Assembly: GCF_014696875.1 (NCBI RefSeq)
Contig: NZ_JACJQV010000097.1
Coordinates: forward strand, 1 to 64,000
Direction of reading: 5' to 3'
Origin: Microcystis wesenbergii FACHB-1317
GTDB lineage: Bacteria; Cyanobacteriota; Cyanobacteriia; Cyanobacteriales; Microcystaceae
Length of the DNA: 64,000 nt
Part shown: positions 50,678 through 60,670 of the stretch, piece by piece
How positions within the stretch are numbered: position 1 is the first letter of the stretch
Layout of the letters: every line of letters begins with the position of its first letter
Notes under the pieces: model-generated
Seen by the model: the letters and a program-made list of their open reading frames with translations, nothing else
What the model was told of the DNA's origin: nothing
Databases searched by the model: none
Translations under genes and position numbers: made by a program

Positions 50678-50919
50678 TCCGCACCACCCTCAAATGCTCC
50701 CAAAATATCTTCTGGTAAAGGAGCATTAAAATCATCTGGTATGGTCAACATCCCTCGATCTTGTCCTAAACTAGACCGTCGATCTAAAGATGTCCGAAAT
50801 GGAACAAGCTTAGCAATTGGGATACCTCGGTTTGAAATAACGATTACTTCTCCGAGTTCCACACGAGACAATAGCCGAGAAAGGTTTGTTTTAGCCTGAT
50901 GAATGTTTACTGTTTCCAT
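50674..50919 (-). CDS. Phd/YefM-family antitoxin
   Basis: 81 residues: TVNIHQAKTNLSRLLSRVELGEVIVISNRGIPIAKLVPF is the Phd/YefM DNA-binding core in pieces, and LTIPDDFNAPLPEDILGAFEG the toxin-binding tail. Partner of the PIN gene downstream. Probably autorepresses. Confidence 0.92.
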   Translation of the reverse strand: METVNIHQAKTNLSRLLSRVELGEVIVISNRGIPIAKLVPFRTSLDRRSSLGQDRGMLTIPDDFNAPLPEDILGAFEGGAE

Positions 50920-51019
50920 AGTCTAAAAGAACTAAGTCTATAAACTAAGTTTAATCTAGTCACGGCAATTCTGCAAGGGCAAGTTAATTTAGAGTTGTGG
51001 GTAACTGACAAGCAACACG

Positions 51020-51108
51020 GCATAACAACACGCTGGAGCAGCGGACAATTGAGAGATCTTAGCGGTGATGCAGAGGTTGTCTATCGCCGCTCAGCTAAGC
51101 CGTTAGCT
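51020..51108 (+). other. attC-like recombination site 1
   Basis: Outer boxes GCATAAC (51020-51026) and GTTAGCT (51102-51108). Inner arms GCTGGAGC (about 51032-51039) and CGCTCAGC (about 51087-51095) are complementary except for one extra G in the left arm, the extrahelical base typical of integron attC sites. Length 89 nt. The match is by pattern only; folding was not computed. Confidence 0.55.
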
Positions 51109-51270
51109 CTCTGGAAGTGGCATAGCACATTAATTGAAACTGTGGGTTTAAATGCGATGCCGAAGGCACTGCGTAGCAGATCGCTGATCTTGTAGGTAGG
51201 AAACCCAACTCCCTCAAAACCAAGATTAAATGCAGTAGGATAGACGTGGGATAGATTTTCTCTTATTGCC

Positions 51271-51750
51271 GTGAGCGAAACCGTCTATATTGAAACCAGT
51301 ATTTTGGGTCATCTAACCGCAAGACCAACAGAAAACCTGATTCTTGCGGCCAACATTAAGATTACACAAGACTGGTGGGATGAGTATAGTAGTTTATTAG
51401 TTCTGTATGTTTCGGAAATTGTTGAAGATGAAGCATCGAGAGAAGATTCAACAATTGCTACTCAAAGACAGAACTTGCTACAGTCCTTGATTTTTCTCGA
51501 TCTAACCGAAGAAGCGATCGCTCTAGCACAAGAATTCCTGCAACAAAGCAACCTACCCCCCAAAGCGTCTAATGATGCCTTACACATGGCACTAGCAACC
51601 GTTTATGGCTTAGACTATCTACTAACATGGAATTGTAAGCAGATGGCAAACGCTCAAATCCAAAGAAAGCTATCCCAAATTAGTATGACTTGGATGCAAT
51701 CTTTGCAGACCTACGCAAAAAGGAGGCAGCAAGCGGCAGAGAAGTCGTAA
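51271..51750 (+). CDS. PIN-domain protein (orphan VapC-like), in a possible integron cassette
   Basis: 159 residues, GTG start. VYIETSILGHLTARP opens like PIN proteins (Glu-Thr-Ser in place of Asp-Thr), SSLLVLYVSEIVEDEA gives the second acidic site, NDALHMALATVYGLDYLLTWNCKQMANA the third and fourth. This is a known PIN subgroup. No antitoxin gene is seen beside it. It is flanked by two attC-like sequences in the orientation expected for a cassette gene. Confidence 0.82.
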   Translation: MSETVYIETSILGHLTARPTENLILAANIKITQDWWDEYSSLLVLYVSEIVEDEASREDSTIATQRQNLLQSLIFLDLTEEAIALAQEFLQQSNLPPKASNDALHMALATVYGLDYLLTWNCKQMANAQIQRKLSQISMTWMQSLQTYAKRRQQAAEKS

Positions 51751-51768
51751 ACTTATTGCGAAAGCCCA

Positions 51769-51851
51769 GTCTAACAAGTCGTTGGAGCGGCCAGGCTAGA
51801 GAGCTTGATGATGGGATCAAGGATGCTAACCGCCGCTCAACTTAGTTGTTC
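51769..51851 (+). other. attC-like recombination site 2, right end damaged
   Basis: Left box GTCTAAC (51769-51775), left arm CGTTGGAGCGGC and right arm GCCGCTCAAC (about 51832-51841) pair with one unpaired G, the classic attC asymmetry. The expected right box GTTAGAC is not seen; instead TTGTTCCCC and a fragment of the TGCTGAA MITE end (CCCACGAAAAACTTTTTC, 51858-51875) follow. The site begins 19 nt after the PIN gene stop. Confidence 0.6.
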
Positions 51852-51877
51852 CCCACTTCCCACGAAAAACTTTTTCT

Positions 51878-53035
51878 CTATGTGGGGAAAGATTCGCCAA
51901 TAGACTGGACAAGAACCTCTAGATGGGCGAGGCTATGGGTGGCCATAGCAGTAAACCGCAGACGACTGGTGGGAACGGTAGGAGGACGAATGGCGGGGGC
52001 AAAAATCCCTTTTTCTAGCAGTTTTTGCGATAATTCTAGGGCTTGACCCGGATTGGCTACCGGTAAACATAAAATCGCCGCTTCCGAAGGCAATATATTA
52101 AAATTATTTAAGTTACTCTTGACAAAATTAACATTTTGGTGTAGGCGTTGGCGACGTTCCGGCTCCAGACGAATAATCTCTAAAGCCATTCTAGCGGCGG
52201 CGGTGTCGGCGGGGGATAAACCGGTAGTATAAATCCAGGTGGCGGCGCGATTGCGGATAAAATCGATAATTTTGGCGTTTCCAGTCACATATCCCCCTAA
52301 ACTGCCTAAAGCTTTACTCAGGGTCCCCATCTGAATTAATTCCCGTCCTTGACAACCACAATATTCCACGCAACCTGTGCCATTTTCCCCCATAACCCCG
52401 GTAGCGTGGGCCTCATCCACCAAAACCATGCAATTATAAATCTCGGCTAGAGCGAGAATTCCCGCTAGGGGACAGATATCCCCATCCATACTAAACACTG
52501 TATCGGTGAGCAGTAAACAATGACGATAGTGATGACGGTGGGCTAATAACTGATTTTCTAAATCTTCGAGACTATTGTGCTGGTATTCTTTCACCGTGGC
52601 ACCGCTTAACTTGGCTCCATTTTTGAGGCTAGAGTGATTGTATTGATCGCCTAAAATCAGGTCTTTCTGCCCCACTAAACAGGTAATTGTCCCCAAATTG
52701 GCTAAATATCCCGAACTAAAAACGATCGCGTCTTCGCTATTTTTAAAAGATGCGATCGCTAATTCTAAGTCTCGATGAAGATCTCGGTGTCCACTTAATA
52801 GACGCGAGCCGGTGCTTCCGGTTCCATAGCGTTGTGTGGCTGCTATGGCTGCTGCGATCATTCTTTCATCGGCTGCTAATCCCAGATAATCATTACTGGC
52901 AAAATTAATCAGCGATCGACCCTCTAATTCTATAACGGCTCCGCCCCGGCCTTGAATGGTTTTAACCCTTCGATACCAATTGGCCCGATGGAGGGTTTTT
53001 AAGCTATCCTCGATCCAAGAATAAGGATGATTCAT
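51878..53035 (-). CDS. bioF: 8-amino-7-oxononanoate synthase-like PLP enzyme
   Basis: 385 residues from ATG 53035; an open frame continues upstream but lacks homology. Alpha-oxoamine synthase signatures: [72 protein letters not shown], and the PLP lysine in [15 protein letters not shown]. The length and motifs fit BioF (pimeloyl-ACP/CoA + Ala). Kbl-like function is less likely. The neighbours are not bio genes. Confidence 0.9.
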   Translation of the reverse strand: MNHPYSWIEDSLKTLHRANWYRRVKTIQGRGGAVIELEGRSLINFASNDYLGLAADERMIAAAIAATQRYGTGSTGSRLLSGHRDLHRDLELAIASFKNSEDAIVFSSGYLANLGTITCLVGQKDLILGDQYNHSSLKNGAKLSGATVKEYQHNSLEDLENQLLAHRHHYRHCLLLTDTVFSMDGDICPLAGILALAEIYNCMVLVDEAHATGVMGENGTGCVEYCGCQGRELIQMGTLSKALGSLGGYVTGNAKIIDFIRNRAATWIYTTGLSPADTAAARMALEIIRLEPERRQRLHQNVNFVKSNLNNFNILPSEAAILCLPVANPGQALELSQKLLEKGIFAPAIRPPTVPTSRLRFTAMATHSLAHLEVLVQSIGESFPT

Positions 53036-53102
53036 AGGCGATTGATCAATATAGCGGTTAGCTAGGGGAAAATAGCCAGATTGTTGCCGAAAAAAGGCTC
53101 TT

Positions 53103-53462
53103 TTAAGGGTTAATAGTTTCGTAAAAACGACAATCTTGACAGGGACCGGGGGGGTTAATCGCACAGCGCAACAGTTCAGATCTGGCGTTAAAACGACAAC
53201 TAGCATCCCCCATCACCCAACGTCCTTCAATCAAACTTTTTTCGTTAGGAGTGGGAGCAGTTTGTACATAAAGGGAAATTTTGCGTAAACAATAGCCACC
53301 AATCTTGTATTGATACTGGTGGTGACGTTCCAAAACTGCGTAGGTTTGTCCTTTTAAGGCCAAATAATTACCCGGTTGTGGCATCCAATCCAATTGGATC
53401 TCTCCCAAACTTTGCCGCGGATGGGTTAGAATAACCTCCGTTGTTAATGAATCTTGCTCCAT
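53103..53462 (-). CDS. DUF6464-like cyanobacterial protein
   Basis: 119 residues: [49 protein letters not shown] by pieces, and C-terminal [28 protein letters not shown] with four Cys suited to bind metal. It lies 67 nt upstream of bioF on the same strand. Function unknown. Confidence 0.75.
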   Translation of the reverse strand: MEQDSLTTEVILTHPRQSLGEIQLDWMPQPGNYLALKGQTYAVLERHHQYQYKIGGYCLRKISLYVQTAPTPNEKSLIEGRWVMGDASCRFNARSELLRCAINPPGPCQDCRFYETINP

Positions 53463-53876
53463 GATTATCCCTGTATTCTGGGCTACCTTTGCTCAATGGT
53501 AGCTTAGATCTCCGAGTCGATTAATAATTATATCTCCTGCAAAAATCAAAAATCTTCGGTTAGGTAAGCAGACTCCCAGACAGAAGACTCCGAGACAGGG
53601 GGAGAAAAAAGACAAGGGACAACTATCCTAGAATTGCCAATTTCCCGATTAGAGTAGAAGATAAACCGCAGGATTTTTCCGAGAATTGACTTTAAACCTC
53701 TTGCATAATTAATTTTTCAGGGTTCAAAAACTGCAAAAATAAGAATTAAATGGCATAAAGTCTGTAAATAGACCATTTAACTGATTATTATTCATTCTTA
53801 ATTCTCCTGACTCCTGACTACTGGCTACTGACTCCTAACCCTAACAACAATTTTTGATTTTTACAACAGATCTTTT
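53463..53876. other. Intergenic region between divergent genes
   Basis: No gene. Bases 53540-53610 match, in inverse orientation, part of the DNA downstream of recQ (GCAAAAATCAAAAATCTTCG and AGGGGGAGAAAAAAGACA). 53808-53850 has CTCCTGACT repeats. Promoters for the RDD gene should be near 53850. Confidence 0.4.
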
Positions 53877-54425
53877 ATGGTTTACCCGATCCCGCCTGAA
53901 GATAATCTACCGCAAAAATTTCCGAAAATTCCCTTAGATCGTCGCGCCTATGCTTTCCTGATCGACTTTGCCTCGATCTGGTTTTTAAGCTCCTTTGCTA
54001 ATAGTGCGCCTGTACTGCAATTTTTCCTTTTTCTCCTGATCTGGTGGTGTTGGCGGGTGTTATTAGTAGCGCAGAATCAGGGTCAGAGTTTAGGACGTTG
54101 GGCCCTGGATATGAAGATCATCGATCTACAACTTCAGCGTTTACCCGGAATTTTGGAGTTAAGCAAACGAGAGGCGATCGCTGGTGGCGGGGCAGCTTTA
54201 ATGATGGTAGGGTTAAATACTTTTTTTGGCAATCCTTTAAGCTTGATTTTATTATCTTCGCCCCTTTTCGCCGATTGTGGTATGGCGATCGGCGATGAGC
54301 AATTTAACCGCGCTTTCCACGATCGCATCGGTGGCACGATTGTTATTCCCACCCGTCGAGGTTTTTCTCTCGATCTACGTTTAAGAAGGCTTTGGTATCA
54401 AGTTAAGGGCAGAATGAGAAGATAA
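53877..54425 (+). CDS. RDD family membrane protein
   Basis: 182 residues. RRAYAFLIDFASIWFLSSF carries the Arg-Asp pattern of the RDD domain, then LFLLIWWCWRVLLVAQNQGQSLGRWALDMKII, AGGGAALMMVGLNTFF and the last segment QFNRAFHDRIGGTIVI with a second Asp. Three to four membrane segments. Role unknown, perhaps transport. Confidence 0.85.
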   Translation: MVYPIPPEDNLPQKFPKIPLDRRAYAFLIDFASIWFLSSFANSAPVLQFFLFLLIWWCWRVLLVAQNQGQSLGRWALDMKIIDLQLQRLPGILELSKREAIAGGGAALMMVGLNTFFGNPLSLILLSSPLFADCGMAIGDEQFNRAFHDRIGGTIVIPTRRGFSLDLRLRRLWYQVKGRMRR

Positions 54426-54573
54426 ATATCAGTTATCAGTGATCAGTGATCAGTTATCAGTGATCAGATTTAAGTTTTAAGTGAGCAGTATTAAATAGCA
54501 GTTTCCCAGCATCTTTTCACTGTTTACTGATCACTGGACGGCTACGCCGTGCCTTTGGCAACACTGAAAAAGG
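54426..54573. repeat. CAGTTATCAG tandem repeats plus CGGCTACGCCGTG segment
   Basis: CAGTTATCAGTGATCAG units at 54429-54468, complementary CTGTTTACTGATCACTG at 54519-54535, then ACGGCTACGCCGTGCC and TTTGGCAACACTGAAAAA, identical to 37763-37799. It can fold back on itself. It lies next to tRNA-Arg. Confidence 0.75.
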
Positions 54574-54647
54574 CGGGATCGGCCGGGATCGAACCGGCGG
54601 CCTAGTGCTTAGGAGGCACTCGCTCTATCCAACTGAGCTACGACCCC
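54574..54647 (-). tRNA. tRNA-Arg (anticodon CCU)
   Basis: 74 nt. Acceptor GGGGTCG pairs with CGATCCC, D arm AGCTCAGTTGGATAGAGC, anticodon stem AGTGC/GCACT with loop CTCCTAA giving CCU, T arm CCGGTTCGATCCCGG. CCA is not encoded. Reads AGG codons. Confidence 0.97.
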
Positions 54648-54809
54648 TTTTTTTCCCTAACCATAATAAGCCATCCACAGCTAAATTGCCGATTGCCATG
54701 GATTATTTAGGGTTTTTTGGGGGGGGTAATCTCGACTAATCCGGCAGAAAACGCCTCGATACCCACCCACTTTCTGTTTTATGGCCGTGACCTTGGCAGT
54801 ATGTTAATT

Positions 54810-55001
54810 TTATTTGCCCTTGAGGGCTTTTTGAAAATTCTTGCGATAGGCGGGATTAACAGCCAACAGAAGCGGCCAGAACAGCGTTAGAGCTAAACGA
54901 TTGGGTAAACTGGAACTAAAATTAGTGCTTCTGTATCCATTCCAGAATTTCCAACCACCGGCACCATAAACAATTATTAAGAGAAAAATAACCAGTCTCA
55001 T
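54810..55001 (-). CDS. Small membrane protein, cyanobacterial
   Basis: 63 residues. N-terminal hydrophobic segment MRLVIFLLIIVYGAGGWKFW, then LPNRLALTLFWPLLLAVNP and a basic tail YRKNFQKALKGK. Looks like a conserved cyanobacterial small protein of unknown role. Confidence 0.65.
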   Translation of the reverse strand: MRLVIFLLIIVYGAGGWKFWNGYRSTNFSSSLPNRLALTLFWPLLLAVNPAYRKNFQKALKGK

Positions 55002-55207
55002 GCCATCTCATCCTTAGATTTAGACAATTCACATCTCCTATTTTAAGCTTTGGTTTTGCTGGCTTGGGAAAAGAAAATATTGTTCTGAATCGGGGGGACG
55101 GTGTTAGAATGCCGGTTAGGGACTAGCTCGATCGAGGTCGGGAAACTCAAGCCAGAATTTGAAAAAAATATTTAAAAACGGCGAAAAGATAGCCTTGGGA
55201 GGAAATT

Positions 55208-57733
55208 ATGCGAGCGGTATTAATGGCAGGTGGTTCGGGGACAAGATTACGTCCGCTTACTTGTGATCTTCCCAAACCGATGGTCCCGATTCTCAACCGT
55301 CCGATCGCCGAACATATTATCAATTTACTACGAAAACATGACATTACCGAAATTATCACCACCCTGCACTATCTTCCCGATGTCATGCGCGACTACTTTC
55401 AAGACGGCAGCGACTTTGGGGTAAAAATCACCTACGCTGTCGAGGAGGATCAACCCCTAGGCACCGCAGGATGTGTGAAAAATATCGCCGAATGGTTAGA
55501 TGATACCTTTCTGGTGATTAGTGGCGATAGTATCACCGATTTTGACCTGCAAAAAGCGATCGCATTCCATAAAAGTAAAAACTCGAAAGCAACCCTCGTC
55601 CTGACGCGGGTTGCCAATCCGATCGAATTTGGGGTAGTGATTACCGACAAAGAAGGCAGAATTCGCCGTTTTATCGAAAAACCATCCACCAGCGAGATTT
55701 TTTCCGATACTGTCAACACCGGAACCTATATTCTCGAACCAGAAGTCCTCGATTATCTCCCCTACAAAGAAGAAGCCGACTTTTCTAAAGATTTGTTTCC
55801 GCTGCTGCTGCAAAGGGGCGAACCTATGTATGGTTATGTGGCCGATGGTTATTGGTGCGATGTCGGTCATCTGGAGGCCTACCGAGAAGCGCAATACGAC
55901 GCTTTATCTGGCAAAGTTAACCTAGAATTTCCCTATCGAGAAAAATCCCCCGGGGTGTGGGTCGGTACTAATACCTATATCGATCCTAGCGCTCACATTG
56001 AGGCCCCGGCCATGATCGGCAATCATTGCCGTATTGGTGCAAATGTTCTGATCGAGAGGGGTTCGGTTATCGGCGATAATGTCACCATCGGTGCTGGTTC
56101 CGATCTGAAACGTCCCATCCTCTGGAATGGTGTGGTGATCGGGGATGAGGTCAATTTAGCCGCTTGTACGATCGCTAGAGGAACTAGAATCGATCGACGG
56201 GCCCAGGTACACGAAGGTGCGGTGATCGGACAATTATCGATCGTCGGGGAAGAAGCGCAGATCAACTCTGGAGTAAGAGTCTGGCCGAGTAAACAGATCG
56301 AATCGGGAGCCATCCTCAATATTAACCTGATTTGGGGAAATACTGCCCATAAAAACCTCTTTGGTCAACGAGGAGTATCGGGTCTCGCTAACATCGATAT
56401 CACGCCCGAATTCGCCGTTAAACTGGGGGCAGCCTACGGTTCCATCCTGAAACCGGGGTCAACGGTAATCGTCTCCCGGGATCAACGTAGTGTCTCGCGC
56501 ATGGTCAGTCGATCGCTGATTGCCGGTTTAATGTCCGTGGGGGTGAATATCCAAAACCTACAAGCGAATGCTTTACCGATTTCGCGGACTTTAGTGGCTA
56601 AATTAAACGTAGTCGGTGGCATTCACGTTCGTATTCATCCCGATCGCCCAGATTTTCTCTTAATCGAGTTTTTAGACGAAAAAGGAATTAATGTTTCCAA
56701 AGCGAGGGAAAAGAAAATCGAAGGGGCCTATTTCAAAGAAGATCTGCGACGGGTGGGAATGCAGGAAATCGGCAGTATGTCCTATCCGGCTGATATTCTC
56801 GATAATTACCGCAAAACCTTTGAAACTCAGCTAAATGTAGAGGCTATTCGCAATAGTAGCTCCAAAATCGTCATTGATTACGCCTACGGAGTCTCAGGGG
56901 CAATTTTACCAGAATTACTGGCCAAATTTGGCTGTGATGCCGTGGTTCTCAATGCCAGTTTACGTCAGAATGCCCTTTCCATGCAGGAAAGAGAGTTACT
57001 GATCCATCAATTGGGCCATGTGGTGGAGGCCCTGAAAGCGAACTTAGGCGTACAAGTTTCGGCCAACGGGGAACAATTAGTCCTCGTCGATGAGAGTGGT
57101 TTATCGATTCGCGGGGAACAATTAACTGCTCTAATGGTGAATACAATTCTGACCGCCCATCCTCGCGGTACAGTGGTAGTGCCGGTTCATGCTTCTAGTG
57201 CCGTGGAACAGATCGCACGTCGTCACGATGGCCGGGTGGTGCGGACAAAAGCCAGTCCTAGCGCTTTAATGGAAGGATGTCAAACTAATCCTAATGTGGT
57301 TTTAGGAGGATCAGGGCAAACTGGCTTTATTTTTCCGCAATTACATCCCGGTTTCGATGCCATGTTCAGCGTGGCGAAACTTTTGGAGATGTTAACCATT
57401 CAGGAACGTTCTCTAGCTCAGGTGCGGGCCGAGTTACCGCGCATTTACAATAAGAATACGGCGGTGCGTTGTCCTTGGAAAGTCAAGGGATCCTTGATGC
57501 GCTATCTGGTGGAAACTCACGCTACCGATAATCTAGAGTTGATCGATGGGGTGAAGGTGATTAATCCCCTTAATGATGACTGGGTATTGATTTTACCCGA
57601 TGCCGGAGAACCTTTAGTGCATATCTATGCTAACAGTGAGCAGCGGGAATGGGTCGATCGGACAATTAAAGAATATCGTCATCGTGTGCAGTATTTCGTC
57701 GAACATTACCAGGGCGAAATAGTGATGATTTAG
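55208..57733 (+). CDS. Mannose-1-phosphate guanylyltransferase fused to degenerate phosphomannomutase domain
   Basis: 841 residues. Nucleotidyltransferase (1-235): [58 protein letters not shown]. Left-handed beta-helix with hexapeptides (about 255-370). The phosphohexomutase-like part (about 385-841) has lost its active site: the phosphoserine loop is replaced by [10 protein letters not shown] (about 473-482), the D-x-D-x-D-R metal loop by SANGEQ (about 617), the GExSGH loop by GSGQTGF, and the phosphate loop by LPDAGEP. The fusion is known in cyanobacteria. It makes GDP-mannose or another NDP-sugar for exopolysaccharide; the mutase part is probably structural or regulatory. Confidence 0.88.
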   Translation: MRAVLMAGGSGTRLRPLTCDLPKPMVPILNRPIAEHIINLLRKHDITEIITTLHYLPDVMRDYFQDGSDFGVKITYAVEEDQPLGTAGCVKNIAEWLDDTFLVISGDSITDFDLQKAIAFHKSKNSKATLVLTRVANPIEFGVVITDKEGRIRRFIEKPSTSEIFSDTVNTGTYILEPEVLDYLPYKEEADFSKDLFPLLLQRGEPMYGYVADGYWCDVGHLEAYREAQYDALSGKVNLEFPYREKSPGVWVGTNTYIDPSAHIEAPAMIGNHCRIGANVLIERGSVIGDNVTIGAGSDLKRPILWNGVVIGDEVNLAACTIARGTRIDRRAQVHEGAVIGQLSIVGEEAQINSGVRVWPSKQIESGAILNINLIWGNTAHKNLFGQRGVSGLANIDITPEFAVKLGAAYGSILKPGSTVIVSRDQRSVSRMVSRSLIAGLMSVGVNIQNLQANALPISRTLVAKLNVVGGIHVRIHPDRPDFLLIEFLDEKGINVSKAREKKIEGAYFKEDLRRVGMQEIGSMSYPADILDNYRKTFETQLNVEAIRNSSSKIVIDYAYGVSGAILPELLAKFGCDAVVLNASLRQNALSMQERELLIHQLGHVVEALKANLGVQVSANGEQLVLVDESGLSIRGEQLTALMVNTILTAHPRGTVVVPVHASSAVEQIARRHDGRVVRTKASPSALMEGCQTNPNVVLGGSGQTGFIFPQLHPGFDAMFSVAKLLEMLTIQERSLAQVRAELPRIYNKNTAVRCPWKVKGSLMRYLVETHATDNLELIDGVKVINPLNDDWVLILPDAGEPLVHIYANSEQREWVDRTIKEYRHRVQYFVEHYQGEIVMI

Positions 57734-57812
57734 GATTTTTTTGCCCTATTAGCCCCGAAAATTGACTATGATGACTTTTTTGACCTAAAAGGTGGCGTAG
57801 CCCTGTAGATGC

Positions 57813-59195
57813 TCATTTTTCCCGCAAAAGGAAGGCGATTTGATCGGCCGCTGCCTCACCGGTGCGGATCGCTCCCTCAAAAAATCCCGGCCAGCGATCG
57901 GACATTTCTGTGCCAGCCCAGTGAATCGGTCCGACGGGAGTAAAAAGAGCCTCGCCGAAACTTGTCCAGACTCCGGGGGGCATAAAGGCGGAATATGCGC
58001 CACCAGTCCAGGTATCCCCGGGCCAATCCACCTCATCGTAACTGATCGGGAAAAGAGCCTCTTGACCGAAATAAATAGCTAAATCCGAGAGGACGGCGGC
58101 ACGGCGCGCCGGACTACTCATGGAGCGCCAACGAATATAGCGATCGCCAACCACAAAGGTGGCCATTACCCCGACGCCGGTTTCGGGATCGGAACTATCA
58201 GCACAGAGTTCCAACCATTGACAATTCCCTTGGGCAAGTCCCGCTAGTCCCTGTTTTCGCCAGAAGGGTTGCTCATAGGAAATCAGGACTTTAGCGCAGC
58301 ATCCCATCGGTACTCGTTGGGTTAGTTGTTGTCGCTGGGGTGGCAGCGGGGGATGATAAATAATGCGGCCGGCGAGATGGGGCGGCATGGCAATGATGGC
58401 AAATTTGGCGGTAAAAGTGTTCTGAGTGGTTTCTATGGTGACACCGGCCGAGTCATAATTAAGGCGAACAACTGGTTCCCCCAGTCGAATTCGCTGTCCT
58501 AATTCCGCCGCGATCTTGTCGGGAATTTGTCCCGCTCCGCCATGGATCAGTTCGGCTTCTGGATGTTCGGCCTGAGGGGCGCAATTTTGTCCCCAAAGAA
58601 CGTGCAGCAGTGAGACTTGGTTGGGTTCGGCCGGCCCGAGAAAACCCACTGCACGGGCCATATAAGCAAAATACCATTGACCAAAATCTGTGCTGGTGTT
58701 TTCTTCAATCCACTGGGCAAAAGTTTTACTGTCTAGTTTTTTGGTGTGATCGTTGCTTTGGGGATAACCTGAAGGTAGAGTTTTGGCTAGTTCTTGAAAA
58801 CGCGCCCATGCTGACATCGCATCTTGCCATTCTGCCGCGCCGATATCGGGTACTTCTCCCTCGTGGAAACCTTGAAAAAAACCATTGAATTCATAGCGTT
58901 TGTTGTTAAAGACTAGGACGGTTTTTCCCTGATTGGGAGAGGGAAAACGACGTATTTTATACTCATCAAGAAGGGCTAAAAAACGCTCTTGGGTTGGACC
59001 CACCCACTGACCACCTCGATCGATCCACTGTCCGGAGGGGAGATATTGACCAGACATTCTACCACCGTAACGATTTCGCGCTTCGATCACCAGAACTTGA
59101 TGACCTTGCCTCTGGAGATTCCGCGCGGCGATTAATCCTGCTAATCCCGCCCCAACAACGATACAATCATAGCTAGTCCACTGGAGATTTGTCAT
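57813..59195 (-). CDS. Flavin monoamine oxidase family protein
   Basis: 460 residues. FAD-binding CIVVGAGLAGLIAARNLQRQG with VIEARNRYGGRM; GGQWVGPTQERFLALLDEY and AIIAMPPHLAGRIIYHPPLP are amine-oxidase core segments, and the C-terminal FAD motif is IHWAGTEMSDRWPGFFEGAIRTGE. The expected lysine-water pair and aromatic cage cannot be judged by eye. Substrate unknown. Stands alone. Confidence 0.92.
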   Translation of the reverse strand: MTNLQWTSYDCIVVGAGLAGLIAARNLQRQGHQVLVIEARNRYGGRMSGQYLPSGQWIDRGGQWVGPTQERFLALLDEYKIRRFPSPNQGKTVLVFNNKRYEFNGFFQGFHEGEVPDIGAAEWQDAMSAWARFQELAKTLPSGYPQSNDHTKKLDSKTFAQWIEENTSTDFGQWYFAYMARAVGFLGPAEPNQVSLLHVLWGQNCAPQAEHPEAELIHGGAGQIPDKIAAELGQRIRLGEPVVRLNYDSAGVTIETTQNTFTAKFAIIAMPPHLAGRIIYHPPLPPQRQQLTQRVPMGCCAKVLISYEQPFWRKQGLAGLAQGNCQWLELCADSSDPETGVGVMATFVVGDRYIRWRSMSSPARRAAVLSDLAIYFGQEALFPISYDEVDWPGDTWTGGAYSAFMPPGVWTSFGEALFTPVGPIHWAGTEMSDRWPGFFEGAIRTGEAAADQIAFLLREK

Positions 59196-59304
59196 GATTT
59201 TAGCTCCACAGAATATTTTATAATTAACAATTATTATTTTCCCCGATTTTTCCCTCAGTTTCTCTATCCATTGGCTCTTTTGATTAAATTATCTGCTGCC
59301 ATCA

Positions 59305-60153
59305 ATGTTTGATCTTCTTAGCGATCGCTTAAGCCAACACCTAGAACAAATTGTCCGAGAAAGAAACCCTTTTTTCTCTAGTCAAGGACATTTTTATGTG
59401 CGAGAATATCTGCGGCAAGAATTAGGCAATTGGGGAAAGGTTGAATCACATTTTTTCCCATTTCAGGGAAAAGTTTACGAAAATTTAATCTTGGATTTGC
59501 CTAACAACAGTCAAAAACCTCCGATTTTAATTGGCGCTCATTATGACACGGTGCCGGGGTCGCCAGGGGCCGACGATAACGCCACGGGATTAGCGGTATT
59601 ATTAGAATTAGCGAGGTTTTTTGGGGAGAATCAGGCTAATTATCCAATTCGTTTAATTGCTTTCGATCTAGAAGAATACGGATTGCTGGGGAGCATTGCA
59701 TATTCGGAAAAATTAAAACAAACTAAGCAGGATTTAAGGTTAATGTTATCCTTAGAAATGCTCGGTTACTGTGATAAAAATCTCCATTCTCAAAAATATC
59801 CAGCTTTTCTAGAATATTTTTACCCCAACACTGGGGATTTTATCGCTTTGATTGGCAATCTCAAAACCCGCAAGGATTTAAATTTTCTCAGTCGAGTCCT
59901 GCGAGAAAATCAAACTCCCTGCGAATGGTTGCCCGTAATTTTTGGAGGTTATATCGTCCCCGATACTCGACGCAGCGATCATTCTCCCTTTTGGGATTGC
60001 GGTTATTCGGCAATTATGGTGACAGATACTGCTAATATGCGTAATCCCTATTATCATAGTTCTCGGGATACAATCGCTACTTTGGACTTAAATTTCCTAA
60101 CAAGAGTCTGTCAAGGTCTCTGTTTTGGATTGCAATCTTTACCGATGAGATAA
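59305..60153 (+). CDS. M28 family zinc peptidase
   Basis: 282 residues. Metal ligands: His in IGAHYDTVPGSPGADDNATG (His and Asp), Glu-Glu in AFDLEEYGLLGS, then His in RRSDHSPFWDCGY. The general layout is that of M28 aminopeptidases. No signal peptide is evident. Substrate unknown. Confidence 0.92.
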   Translation: MFDLLSDRLSQHLEQIVRERNPFFSSQGHFYVREYLRQELGNWGKVESHFFPFQGKVYENLILDLPNNSQKPPILIGAHYDTVPGSPGADDNATGLAVLLELARFFGENQANYPIRLIAFDLEEYGLLGSIAYSEKLKQTKQDLRLMLSLEMLGYCDKNLHSQKYPAFLEYFYPNTGDFIALIGNLKTRKDLNFLSRVLRENQTPCEWLPVIFGGYIVPDTRRSDHSPFWDCGYSAIMVTDTANMRNPYYHSSRDTIATLDLNFLTRVCQGLCFGLQSLPMR

Positions 60154-60317
60154 AAGTTAGCGTTAGTGTAACGCACCAATCCCAGTTAGAAACGCAACAT
60201 TCTTAACGACATTGATGTGGTTGGGTTTCGCTCAAGCGTCACTAATATTTGACAGACAAAAGTTATTATTGCTCAACCCAACCTTGCTTAAGTCACTTGT
60301 CTTGGCAAAATTAAAGT
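60154..60317. repeat. GTTGGGTTTCGCT-type repeat
   Basis: 60186-60250 (CGCAACATTCTTAACGACAT and GGTTGGGTTTCGCTCAAGCG) recurs at 61000-61062 with few changes. These repeats end two decayed genes of the neighbouring TA locus. Confidence 0.6.
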
Positions 60318-60670
60318 CTATCCCGTGTTTTTCGATATCGATGTTGTTCTTTCGATCATCTCACTCAAACTGGATTTTAGGAATTTATTATCGTCTCGAT
60401 CTCGGCAAATTTCAGTGTGGTCAGTAGGTCTAATCAGCAGCGAAATTTCCAAAATTCTTACTAGCAGTTGTCGGCGCTGCTCCAGTGTAATGTACCTCTC
60501 GAACTTTGGGAGAAGAAGTTTTGTGACCAACTCGCATATAGTTGCGGGACTTTGCAGAATAATAAAGTTATTAATCGCGTATTCTACAGCCAAAGCTGGT
60601 GTTGTCGTACTGCTTAAGGCGAAGCTTATCAAGACGTTCGTATCGATAACTATGGGTTCACGATTGATCT
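60318..60670 (-). pseudogene. PIN-family toxin without a start codon and C-terminally truncated
   Basis: The frame before the first internal TTG reads NREPIVIDTNVLISFALSSTT, with the PIN Asp, and a stop lies directly upstream where an ATG is expected (ATC instead, about 60669). The middle part has ICELVTKLLLPKFERY and the acidic RDRDDNKFL. After that the sequence is unlike PIN proteins and ends at 60318. It overlaps the end of an antitoxin gene. Confidence 0.6.
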
